A stretch of 14,126 nucleotides of DNA from Bacteroidota bacterium (GTDB lineage Bacteria > Bacteroidota > Bacteroidia > Bacteroidales > VadinHA17). Position 1 is the stretch's first letter. Every line of letters begins with the position of its first letter. The notes below the pieces were generated by a model. That model had not been told where the DNA came from. It saw nothing but the letters and a program-made list of their open reading frames with translations, and made no database searches. The stretch lies in assembly GCA_030613125.1 (NCBI GenBank), contig JAUWMO010000053.1, positions 1-14,126 on the forward strand, written 5' to 3'. The position numbers and the translations under genes are program-made. Positions 8,133-14,126 of the stretch are shown here, one piece after another.

Positions 8133-8223
8133 TGTCATTTCGAGGAGTGCAACGACGAGAAATCCCCTTAAATAAACACACGGGCTTTTTGTAAGGAGAT
8201 TCCTCACTTCGTTCGGAATGACA
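8133..8223. repeat. Long imperfect inverted repeat (REP-like intergenic element)
   Basis: The left arm begins TGTCATTTCGAGGAGTGC and the right arm ends CTTCGTTCGGAATGACA. Read in reverse complement the right arm begins TGTCATTCCGA, pairing with the left arm over about 30 bases with mismatches, around an AT-rich middle (roughly 8167-8190). Such hairpin elements with TGTCATT/AATGACA ends are common between genes in Bacteroidota genomes. Placed 33 bases after the patatin stop, it could stop or stabilise that transcript. Short reading frames across it are repeat-derived and not genes. Confidence 0.7.
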
Positions 8224-8252
8224 GGGTGAAAATAAAAAAATTTGGGGAAAAA

Positions 8253-8283
8253 TTTGGAATTTAATTTTTCCTTTGTATCTTTG
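8253..8283 (+). promoter_or_regulatory. Promoter P1 of the tetR operon
   Basis: TTTG (8253-8256), 19 bases, then TATCTTTG (8276-8283) is an exact fit to the Bacteroidota -33/-7 consensus TTTG-N19-21-TAnnTTTG. Transcription should start near 8288-8290, inside operator O1, giving a leader of about 85 bases before the tetR ATG. A repressor bound at O1 would block it directly. Confidence 0.75.
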
Positions 8284-8299
8284 ACTGACCGTTCAGTCA
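8282..8299. promoter_or_regulatory. TetR-type operator O1
   Basis: TGACTGA-CCGT-TCAGTCA is a perfect inverted repeat with 7-base arms. It begins in the last two bases of the P1 -7 element and covers the predicted transcription start. An identical-arm copy lies 58 bases downstream. Size and symmetry suit a TetR dimer, and the adjacent gene is a TetR regulator, so self-repression is the simplest reading. Confidence 0.78.
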
Positions 8300-8303
8300 C
8301 CTC

Positions 8304-8325
8304 AAGGCATAGTTAGTGCCTTTTT
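8304..8325 (+). other. Small leader hairpin followed by T residues (possible attenuator)
   Basis: AAGGCA (8304-8309) pairs perfectly with TGCCTT (8317-8322) around a 7-base loop, and the T-run continues to 8325. It lies between the two operators, about 15 bases into the predicted P1 transcript. The stem is only 6 base pairs with a short U tract, so it would be a weak terminator or just leader structure. Confidence 0.3.
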
Positions 8326-8339
8326 AAAGCAAGTAATAT

Positions 8340-8357
8340 TGACTGAATAGTCAGTCA
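8340..8357. promoter_or_regulatory. TetR-type operator O2, overlapping a second -7-like element
   Basis: TGACTGA-ATAG-TCAGTCA has the same arms as O1 with a different 4-base centre. Its first two bases close the sequence TAATATTG (8334-8341), one mismatch from TAnnTTTG, exactly as O1 overlaps TATCTTTG. No good TTTG box lies 19-21 bases upstream, so a second promoter P2 is uncertain. The site ends 15 bases before the tetR ATG. Confidence 0.74.
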
Positions 8358-8372
8358 TAAAAGTTTAGAAAT

Positions 8373-8990
8373 ATGTCTCCGCGAACTTCCGAGCAATACG
8401 AAGAAATCAGAGAGAGCAAAAGAAAACTTATTCTCGATACTGCCTGTAAGCTATTTGCTAATCATGGCTTTTATGATACATCCATAAGTATGATCACAAA
8501 AACGGCAGGTATATCAAAAGGGTTGATATATAATTATTTCGAAAGTAAAGAGCAGTTATTAAAATCGCTTGTATTTGAAGGCTTGACTGAATTTCATAAA
8601 AACTTTGATCTTGATCATGATGGAATTTTATCCCATAAGGAACTTAAAATTTATATTGATGAGTATTTCAATCTTTTAGATAAAAACAGGGAGTTTTGGA
8701 AATTGTATTTTGCTATCATTATTCAACCACCGGTATTAAAACTTGTGGAAAAAGAAATGATGGAATTTAGTGCTCCCATGGTTGTCATACTATTCAATTA
8801 TTTTAAAGATAATAACTATGAAGACCCACAAGCTGAAATGGAATTCTTCAGTGCAATATTAAGCGGTATTGCTATTAAATACCTCAATGCACCGGAATAT
8901 TTTCATCTTGATAAGCTGAAAAAGAAAATATTATCATTATACCCGAATAACAAAAATGGTTCAACCACGAATTTAATAGGAGAGAAATGA
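8373..8990 (+). CDS. TetR/AcrR-family transcriptional regulator
   Basis: A 205-residue repressor-type protein. The N-terminal DNA-binding domain spans about residues 13-65 and has the classic TetR_N pattern: helix 1 KRKLILDTACKLFANHGFYDTS, then a helix-turn-helix ISMITKTAGISKGLIYNYF, with the following FESKEQLL. The C-terminal ligand/dimer domain (about 70-200) is divergent, so the inducer cannot be guessed. The start at 8373 is supported by position just after operator O2 and by the normal length of helix 1. Two matching operators in its own leader predict autoregulation, and the following secreted protein and permeases probably share the transcript. It is the first gene of the rightward operon. 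Confidence 0.93.
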   Translation: MSPRTSEQYEEIRESKRKLILDTACKLFANHGFYDTSISMITKTAGISKGLIYNYFESKEQLLKSLVFEGLTEFHKNFDLDHDGILSHKELKIYIDEYFNLLDKNREFWKLYFAIIIQPPVLKLVEKEMMEFSAPMVVILFNYFKDNNYEDPQAEMEFFSAILSGIAIKYLNAPEYFHLDKLKKKILSLYPNNKNGSTTNLIGEK

Positions 8991-9024
8991 CAGGAGACCG
9001 AAATCAGAAGACGGAAGTTGATGA
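8991..9024 (+). repeat. Degenerate GA-rich low-complexity repeat
   Basis: Just after the tetR stop comes a run of short related words (CAGGAGACCGAAATCAGAAG, then ACGGAAGT) of the kind often seen between Bacteroidota genes. The same word family recurs in reverse orientation at 9117-9152. No gene or promoter is evident in the rest of 9025-9162. Confidence 0.5.
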
Positions 9025-9116
9025 AAAAAGGACGGAAAAATGAAAATTAGTTTTAGTTGATAAATATGTTAGAAATATTTAAAGAAAAATCAAATGAATG
9101 CAAAAATTAATATGTC

Positions 9117-9152
9117 ACACTTCGGACTCCCGACTTCCGACTCCCGGCTGCA
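9117..9152 (-). repeat. Inverted copy of the GA-rich repeat family next to the start of the LolA-like gene
   Basis: CGGACTCCCGACTTCCGACT and the following CCCGG are built of CGACTCC/CGACTTC units. Read on the minus strand they are CGGAAGT/CGGGAGT words like those at 8991-9024. It ends about 10 bases before the ATG at 9163. The frame stays open through it, which lengthens the apparent reading frame to 9094. Confidence 0.55.
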
Positions 9153-9162
9153 AACTTCTTCA

Positions 9163-9927
9163 ATGAGAAAATATATCCTATTGCTAATCGGCCTTTTTTC
9201 ATTAAACCTGATCTTACAAAAACCGGTTGAAGCACAAGACCTGACTGCAATAGAGGTAATCGACAAAGCAAACGACCTGATGCGTGGCAAATCGAGTCAG
9301 GGAGCAATGACCATGACAATAATCCGTCCAAAATGGGAAAGAACATTATCTTTTAAAACCTGGTCGAAAGGAACAGATTATTCTTTGATCTATGTAACTG
9401 CCCCGGCAAAAGAAAAAGGACAGGTATTTCTTAAAAGGGAAAAAGAAATGTGGAACTGGGTTCCATCCATCGAACGAATGATAAAGATCCCCCCGTCAAT
9501 GATGATGCAGTCGTGGATGGGATCAGATATGACTAATGACGACCTTGTAAAAGAATCATCCATAGTGGAAGATTATGACCACGAAATTATAGGAAGCGAA
9601 ACACTGGAAGGATATGAATGTTATAAAATTGCCCTCATTCCCCATGAAGACGCTGCAGTTGTCTGGGGTAAAATTGTGAGTTGGATTTCAAAGAAGGAAT
9701 ATTTTACTCTCAAAAATGAGTATTACGATGAAGATGGGTACCTGGTAAACAGGGAAACACTTTCTGAAATCAAAAATGTGGGCGACAGGGTAATACCGAC
9801 TTACTTTGAAATTGTTCCGGTTGATAAAGAAGGACAAAAAACAACGATGAAGTTCAATGAAATAAAATTTAATGTTGATTTGAAAGAAAGTTTCTTCTCT
9901 ATTCAGAATATGAAAAGAATAAGGTGA
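9163..9927 (+). CDS. Secreted LolA-like protein (outer membrane lipoprotein-sorting family, PF17131 type)
   Basis: A 254-residue exported protein. A signal peptide runs MRKYILLLIGLFSLNLIL to about VEA-QD (cleavage near residue 24/25), so it acts in the periplasm or at the outer membrane without a lipobox. The mature part has the family hallmarks: EVIDKANDLMRGKSSQGAMTM, then MWNWVPSIERMIKIPP (96-111) and MQSWMGSDMTNDDLV (115-129), then a beta-rich half-barrel ending KFNVDLKESFFSI. LolA-fold proteins bind lipids or acyl chains in an open barrel, and this branch is annotated as outer membrane lipoprotein-sorting protein, often beside ABC or RND transporters. The start at 9163 is chosen over an in-frame ATG at 9094 because the signal peptide begins there and the extra 23 residues are translated repeat DNA. 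It probably hands lipid or lipoprotein cargo to or from the permeases that follow; cargo is unknown. Confidence 0.88.
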   Translation: MRKYILLLIGLFSLNLILQKPVEAQDLTAIEVIDKANDLMRGKSSQGAMTMTIIRPKWERTLSFKTWSKGTDYSLIYVTAPAKEKGQVFLKREKEMWNWVPSIERMIKIPPSMMMQSWMGSDMTNDDLVKESSIVEDYDHEIIGSETLEGYECYKIALIPHEDAAVVWGKIVSWISKKEYFTLKNEYYDEDGYLVNRETLSEIKNVGDRVIPTYFEIVPVDKEGQKTTMKFNEIKFNVDLKESFFSIQNMKRIR

Positions 9928-9990
9928 AGGAAGGATAAAAGATGAACGTTGAACTATGAATGACATGAGCGACAGCGAATAAATGACGTG
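9928..9990 (+). repeat. Low-complexity purine-rich spacer repeat, copy A
   Basis: Right after the stop codon, AGGAAGGATAAAAGATGAAC and GTTGAACTATGA form a degenerate string closely resembling the one after the second permease at 12644-12674 (GGAAGGATGAACGAGG, then AAGGATGAACTATGA). It continues with ATGA-rich words to about 9990. No gene is visible in the 140-base spacer. Confidence 0.55.
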
Positions 9991-9991
9991 A

Positions 9992-10036
9992 TCCGTCGGC
10001 TGACGGAGAACTAATTACATGATCCGCCTAGGCGGA
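9992..10036. repeat. Twin palindromes before the first permease
   Basis: TCCGTCGGCTGACGGA (9992-10007) is a near-perfect palindrome, and TCCGCCTAGGCGGA (10023-10036) is a perfect one. Both sit in the shared frame GATCCG...CGGAGAA, and their starts are 31 bases apart. They could be mRNA hairpins, paired protein sites or copies of a small palindromic repeat. No T-run follows, so they are not intrinsic terminators. Confidence 0.6.
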
Positions 10037-10067
10037 GAATTTATGATGCGAACAAAGTGAGCATATT

Positions 10068-11285
10068 ATGGAACTTCTAAAAATAGCATGGAGGAATCTT
10101 TGGCGAAACAGGAAAAGAACCCTGATAACCATTGCCTCCATCTTTTTTGGAGTTATTTGGGCCGCCATATTAACTTCTTTGCAGGAGGGTTCATTTCAAA
10201 ATATGGTAGATAATATGGTTAAGTTTACCTCGGGCTATATTCAGGTTCAGCATAATGAATATCATGATAATAAGAGTATCAACAACAGTTTTGAGCCTGC
10301 CAATGAACTCAACGAATTGCTAAATAGCCAGGATAAGATAAGCCTTTTCACTCCACGACTTGAGTCTTTTGCCCTGGCAGCTTCAAGCGATAAAAGCTAT
10401 GGTACTGCCGTTATAGGTATTGACCCTGAAAATGAAAATCAATTATCTGAACTTTCAAAATGGGTTATAGAGGGAAATTATCTAAAAAATAATGAAGAAG
10501 GTGTTTTAATAGGAGAAATTCTTGCTAAAAATCTTGAATTAAAAGTAGGAGACACTATAGCCCTTATCGGGCAAGGATATCATGGCGTTCAGTCAGCAGG
10601 ATTGTTTCCTGTAAAAGGATTTCTGAAATTTCCCATCCCCGATCTCAATCGTCAGATATTGTATATGGACCTTAGTTCTGCACAAGAGTTCTATGAAGCC
10701 AATAACTTAATTACATCAATGCTGGTAATGGTTCATGAAGCCTCCGAAGTTGATCCTTTGATGAAAGAATTAAGCAGAACCAATTTGCCTGGATTAAAAA
10801 TATATTCATGGATGGAACTGCAACCACAATTGATACAATTCATTGATGGGAAAAAAAGCGGTGCTAAAATATTTAAAGGCATACTGTTCATTTTAATAGG
10901 ATTTGGAATACTTGGCACCTTTATAATGATGATGGCCGAGAGAAAAAGGGAACTGGGAATAATGGTGGCCATCGGCATGCAGCGAATCAAACTTTCAATA
11001 ATTCTTTTTTTAGAATCTATATTTATCGCTGCATTGGGAGTTCTAAGCGGGTTCGCAATAAGCATGCCCATAATTAGCTATTATGTCAGTAGACCCATCA
11101 GAATTACCGGCGAAATGGCTGAAGCATTTACTGACATGGGATTTGAACCGGTAATTATTTTCAACAATGACCTGCAGATCTTTTCAGGTCCTGCTATTAC
11201 AATCTTTGTTATTGCTTTGATTATTTCAATATATCCTATATCAACAATTTTAAGATTTAATGTGGTGAACTCTTTACGAGCCTGA
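10068..11285 (+). CDS. ABC transporter permease, FtsX/LolC/E (MacB) type, copy 1
   Basis: A 405-residue inner-membrane permease of the four-helix type VII ABC class, which couples cytoplasmic ATP hydrolysis to movement of lipoproteins, lipids or peptides in the periplasm. It begins MELLKIAWRNLWRNRKRT, a cytoplasmic helix typical of the family. TM1 is at about 17-37, a large periplasmic MacB-like domain fills 40-265, then TM2 at 268-289, the coupling segment ERKRELGIMVAIGM at 291-304, TM3 at 310-337 and TM4 at 372-391, ending NSLRA. It is a close paralogue of the next gene: 42 of the first 60 residues are identical and the lengths are equal. The pair probably forms a heterodimer like LolC/LolE. 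The ATPase must come from elsewhere, perhaps downstream of the window. Confidence 0.92.
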   Translation: MELLKIAWRNLWRNRKRTLITIASIFFGVIWAAILTSLQEGSFQNMVDNMVKFTSGYIQVQHNEYHDNKSINNSFEPANELNELLNSQDKISLFTPRLESFALAASSDKSYGTAVIGIDPENENQLSELSKWVIEGNYLKNNEEGVLIGEILAKNLELKVGDTIALIGQGYHGVQSAGLFPVKGFLKFPIPDLNRQILYMDLSSAQEFYEANNLITSMLVMVHEASEVDPLMKELSRTNLPGLKIYSWMELQPQLIQFIDGKKSGAKIFKGILFILIGFGILGTFIMMMAERKRELGIMVAIGMQRIKLSIILFLESIFIAALGVLSGFAISMPIISYYVSRPIRITGEMAEAFTDMGFEPVIIFNNDLQIFSGPAITIFVIALIISIYPISTILRFNVVNSLRA

Positions 11286-11333
11286 ATATGGATAAGTTAG
11301 AAAGGACTCTTCTGGAGAATGAAAAAAGTGATT

Positions 11334-11365
11334 TGGAATAATGGAATTGTGGAACAATGGAAAGA
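11334..11365 (+). repeat. Four tandem TGGAANNN octamers
   Basis: TGGAATAA, TGGAATTG, TGGAACAA and TGGAAAGA follow each other with an exact 8-base period in the 138-base spacer between permeases 1 and 2. This is a third low-complexity family, distinct from the others in this operon. No gene or promoter was recognised in the spacer. Confidence 0.65.
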
Positions 11366-11423
11366 AAAAACATTAATAGAGGATTTAAACAATTACGAGC
11401 TTTTTTAATTATACGTCTTACAC

Positions 11424-12641
11424 ATGGAAAATTTAAAAATAGCCTGGAGAAATCTCTGGAGGAATAAAAAAAGAACCATTATTACCGTTGCTTCTATCTT
11501 TTTTGGTGTGATATTATCAACCTTAATGTCCTCTATGCAGGAGGGATCATATAGTTCAATGGTTGAAAATATTGTCAAATTCTACTCCGGATATCTTCAG
11601 GTCCAAAATGAAGAGTATTGGGACAATAAAACCATCAACAACACCTTTGAGCCAACAGTTGACCTTTATAAAAAAATTAATGATACGAAAGGGGTAATCC
11701 ATGTTGCGCCCCGGCTTGAATCTTTTGCTCTTGCTTCATCGCGTGATGTAACCCGTGGAGCTATCCTGTTTGGAATTGATCCTGAAAAGGAGGAAAATGT
11801 TACCGAGGCCAGCAAATGGATTACAGAGGGTAATTACCTGAAAACCGGGGATAATGGGCTTGTTATTGCTTCCGGTCTAGCAGAATATATTAAAGTTAAT
11901 GTAAATGATACTTTGGTTTTACTGGGGCAGGGGTATCATGGAGTAAGTGCAGCCGGTAAATATCCGGTACGAGGCATCGTTAAACTTCCAAACCCTGATC
12001 TTAACCGTCAGGTTATTTATATGGATTTAAACAATGCTCAGGAGTTTTTTTCTGCCGAGAATCTTATTACTTCACTGGTGATAATGGTAGAAGACCCATA
12101 CGATCTTCCCCATGCTGACAGAATCCTGAAAAAAGAAATATCCTCCCCTTATAAAGTTATGACCTGGGATGAAATGCAACCTGAACTGGTACAGATGATT
12201 GAAGCTGACAGGGCTGGTGCTGTTATGATGAAAGGAGTTCTTTATATTATTATTGGTTTTGGAATATTAGGAACCATAACCATGATGCTTTCCGAGCGTT
12301 TACGGGAAATGGGTGTTATGGTTGCTATTGGCATGCAAAGAATCAGACTGGGCATTATTCTGTTTTTAGAAACAATTCTTATTGGCTTAGTGGGTGTTGC
12401 TTCTGGTTTTGCTGCAAGCATACCTATTATTTCATATATGTATAACAATCCTGTTGAACTTACAGGAAATGCAGCTGAAACCATGATAGATATGGGAATT
12501 GAGCCATACATGTATTTTTCATGGATAGGTAAGGTCTTTTACAATCAGGTTTTGACAATATTCATAATTACAGTGTTGATCGGTATACTTCCTCTTTTTC
12601 GGTCTATAAAATTGAATGTGTCGCAAGCACTAAGAGCATAA
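11424..12641 (+). CDS. ABC transporter permease, FtsX/LolC/E (MacB) type, copy 2
   Basis: Also 405 residues and aligned with copy 1 from end to end: MENLKIAWRNLWRNKKRT start, TM1 at about 18-37, a shared periplasmic domain with LGQGYHGVSAAGKYPV and PDLNRQVIYMDLNNAQEFF, TM2 at about 268-289, the coupling segment SERLREMGVMVAIGMQR, two more helices, and the end SQALRA. The paralogy points to tandem duplication followed by divergence, as in LolC/LolE or other heteromeric exporters. Copy 1 and copy 2 differ most around residues 75-150 and in the periplasmic stretch at 220-245, which may reflect separate contacts with cargo or with the LolA-like partner. It lies 138 bases after copy 1 on the same strand. 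Transported substrate unknown. Confidence 0.92.
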   Translation: MENLKIAWRNLWRNKKRTIITVASIFFGVILSTLMSSMQEGSYSSMVENIVKFYSGYLQVQNEEYWDNKTINNTFEPTVDLYKKINDTKGVIHVAPRLESFALASSRDVTRGAILFGIDPEKEENVTEASKWITEGNYLKTGDNGLVIASGLAEYIKVNVNDTLVLLGQGYHGVSAAGKYPVRGIVKLPNPDLNRQVIYMDLNNAQEFFSAENLITSLVIMVEDPYDLPHADRILKKEISSPYKVMTWDEMQPELVQMIEADRAGAVMMKGVLYIIIGFGILGTITMMLSERLREMGVMVAIGMQRIRLGIILFLETILIGLVGVASGFAASIPIISYMYNNPVELTGNAAETMIDMGIEPYMYFSWIGKVFYNQVLTIFIITVLIGILPLFRSIKLNVSQALRA

Positions 12642-12755
12642 AAGGAAGGATGAACGAGGAAGGATGAACTATGAGAGAGAGAAAGGGTGAGGGAGCGAAT
12701 GAACGATGAGTTATGAGAGATGAGGGAGAGATTGGGTGAAAAGGCGAAAGAACAG
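12642..12755 (+). repeat. Low-complexity purine-rich spacer repeat, copy B
   Basis: A run of about 115 bases that is almost all A and G on the coding strand, made of words such as GGAAGGATGAAC, GAACTATGAGAG and GATGAGTTATGAGAGATGAG. Its beginning is the counterpart of the sequence at 9928-9958. It fills most of the spacer between permeases 2 and 3, and no gene is seen in it. Confidence 0.6.
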
Positions 12756-12802
12756 CAAAGTAATGAATGAAAAGATTTGGAAATAATTTAAAACTAAATA
12801 AT

Positions 12803-14020
12803 ATGATTTGGTCAATTTCATGGAAAAATATCTGGAGGAGTAAAATCAGAAGCATTGTTGTAATTACAGCCATAGCTTTGGGGCTTACTGCCGGAATTTT
12901 TTCTTCTGCATTTTTTACAGGGATGGTCAACCAGAGAATCAACCAGGCTATTTCCAATGAGATCTCGCATATACAGATCCACAACCCGGATTTCAAGGAG
13001 ACAACGGAATTGTCAAGTTATATTACGGGAGTCAACCAGATTTATGACAAAATCAAAACCAATCCTGACGTTCTGGGAGTAAGTAAAAGAATTATCATTT
13101 ATTCAATGACAGCTTCAGCAGAAACTGCTTCAGGAGTTAAAATTACCGGCATTGATCCCGCTGATGAAAGTATGGTTACAGGCATAAGTTCAAAGATGAT
13201 TGATGGTAAATACTTTGAGGGTGTCAAGCGTAATCCGGTTGTTATCGGCAAAAAACTGGCTGATAAGCTAAAGATTAAAGTTCGGTCGAAAATTGTAATA
13301 ACCCTGCAGGATATGGATAAAAACATTACCGGTGGTGCTTTCAGGGTGGCAGGCATCTATGAAACAGCCAATACTGGCTTTGATGAGAACAATATTTATG
13401 TCAGAGATACTGATCTTGAACGCCTGACAAACCTTCCGGATGATGTTTGTCACGAAATTGCCATTTTAGTGAACGATAATGAAATATCTATGGTCGTTGA
13501 TGAGGAAATGAAAAAACAATTTCCTGATCTGGAAGTGCTAAACTGGAAAGAAATAAGTCCTGAAATGAGTTATATGACGGAGATGATGGACCTTTACAAT
13601 TATATATTTATTATTATCATTTTATTTGCCTTACTTTTTGGAATCATAAATACCATGTTGATGGTGGTTCTTGAAAGAAGAAAAGAATTAGGTATGTTAT
13701 TGGCAATAGGTATGAGTAAGGGAAGGGTTTTTTCTATGATTATGCTTGAAACAGTTTTATTGTCACTTACCGGAGGTGTTGTAGGAATCCTGATGGGATG
13801 GACCGTTTCAGCTTACTTTGGAACAACTCCTATTAATCTTTCCATGTGGGCAGAAGGGTACTCACAACTGGGATACGATACAATGGTATATACCAGTATA
13901 GAGCCGGCTCAGTTTGCTGTAATAGCAGTTATGGTGATTTTTACAGGGATAATTGCAGCACTTTATCCAGCTTACAAAGCCCTTAAATATGACCCTGCCG
14001 AAGCATTGAGAATAGAATAA
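12803..14020 (+). CDS. ABC transporter permease, FtsX/LolC/E (MacB) type, copy 3
   Basis: A third, more divergent permease. I take the ATG at 12803 (MIWSISWKNIWRSKIRS) as the start, because it aligns with MxxLKIAWRNLWRN of the other two and gives exactly 405 residues. The in-frame ATG at 12767 would add 12 residues with no counterpart. TM1 is at about 17-38 (IVVITAIALGLTAGIFSSAF), a periplasmic domain lies at 40-260, TM2 is IFIIIILFALLFGIINTMLM, the coupling segment is LERRKELGMLLAIGMSKGR, and two further helices end at the classic FtsX tail YPAYKALKYDPAEALR. The full family tail and low similarity to copies 1 and 2 suggest an older relationship, so it may be a homodimer-forming or alternative partner subunit. 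It is the last gene in view, and an ABC ATPase would be expected next. Confidence 0.91.
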   Translation: MIWSISWKNIWRSKIRSIVVITAIALGLTAGIFSSAFFTGMVNQRINQAISNEISHIQIHNPDFKETTELSSYITGVNQIYDKIKTNPDVLGVSKRIIIYSMTASAETASGVKITGIDPADESMVTGISSKMIDGKYFEGVKRNPVVIGKKLADKLKIKVRSKIVITLQDMDKNITGGAFRVAGIYETANTGFDENNIYVRDTDLERLTNLPDDVCHEIAILVNDNEISMVVDEEMKKQFPDLEVLNWKEISPEMSYMTEMMDLYNYIFIIIILFALLFGIINTMLMVVLERRKELGMLLAIGMSKGRVFSMIMLETVLLSLTGGVVGILMGWTVSAYFGTTPINLSMWAEGYSQLGYDTMVYTSIEPAQFAVIAVMVIFTGIIAALYPAYKALKYDPAEALRIE

Positions 14021-14098
14021 TGATTATCATGATACTGGTTCATTCGAAAAATGAATAGGTGTCAGGTGGAATAGTGAAGAAGTCGAAGAGGGAAGAAT

Positions 14099-14126
14099 GC
14101 CCGCCCTGTGAAATGCGACGTAGGAG
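14099..14126 (+). repeat. Apparent half of an intergenic hairpin repeat cut by the window end
   Basis: GCCCGCCCTGTGAAATGCGA followed by CGTAGGAG is GC-richer than its surroundings and resembles the left arm of a palindromic intergenic element of Bacteroidota whose right arm would read roughly TTTCACAGGG. The right arm is outside the window, so this is a guess from pattern. Upstream, 14021-14098 holds a 10-base palindrome TATCATGATA (14025-14034), a TTCATT/AATGAA hairpin (14039-14055) and GA-rich words, with no gene. Confidence 0.35.

Noticed and set aside
8118..8300. A 60-residue minus-strand reading frame
   Set aside because: It runs through the inverted repeat, the tetR promoter and operator O1, so it is not a credible gene.
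9094..9162. Upstream start for the LolA-like protein
   Set aside because: The added residues are translated low-complexity repeat and would precede a perfect signal peptide that begins at 9163.
8991..12766. CRISPR array or phase-variation tract in the repeat-rich spacers
   Set aside because: The repeats are degenerate, short and irregular with no constant repeat/spacer pattern, and no cas or invertase genes are present. Only 11334-11365 has a strict period and it contains just four units.
12767..12802. Upstream start for the third permease
   Set aside because: The extra 12 residues have no counterpart in the two paralogues; the start at 12803 aligns with theirs and gives the same 405-residue length.

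Overview
The window reads as a chromosomal segment of an AT-rich Bacteroidota bacterium, probably of the Bacteroidales/Marinilabiliales kind. The basis is promoters of the TTTG-N19-TAnnTTTG type, start codons without clear Shine-Dalgarno sequences, spacers filled with degenerate low-complexity repeats, and the gene content. No rRNA, tRNA, CRISPR array, integrase or transposase was seen. The lineage is an inference from these traits, not a measurement.

Left part (1-7099). A 5'-truncated peptidase-U32-family gene, likely the tRNA hydroxylation factor TrhP, runs rightward and converges on a leftward block. That block holds an unrecognised soluble protein, the tRNA 2-selenouridine synthase MnmH/SelU, a 947-residue membrane hybrid histidine kinase, and the ribosome-assembly GTPase RsgA. 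Two of these products (U32/TrhP and MnmH) act on the tRNA wobble uridine if assigned correctly. The kinase is the oddest gene: the phosphoacceptor His of its H-box is Tyr439, the first N-box Asn is Gln552, and its first receiver domain has lost its Asp and Lys. Its second receiver and most of the ATP-binding motifs are intact.

Middle (7100-8372). A patatin-like lipid hydrolase is transcribed divergently from rsgA. It is followed by a long imperfect inverted repeat and then a compact control region. That region holds a textbook Bacteroidota promoter and two copies of the operator TGACTGA-N4-TCAGTCA. Each operator begins inside a -7-like element in the same register, and a small hairpin lies between them.

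Right part (8373-14126). A TetR-family regulator is followed by a secreted LolA-like (PF17131-type) protein and three FtsX/LolC/E-type ABC permeases, each 405 residues with the starts chosen here. The first two permeases are close paralogues. The set looks like an autoregulated export or envelope-lipid operon. Its ATPase is not in the window and may lie just downstream. Every spacer of this operon carries low-complexity, purine-biased repeat sequence, including a twin palindrome before the first permease and an apparent half-hairpin cut by the window end.
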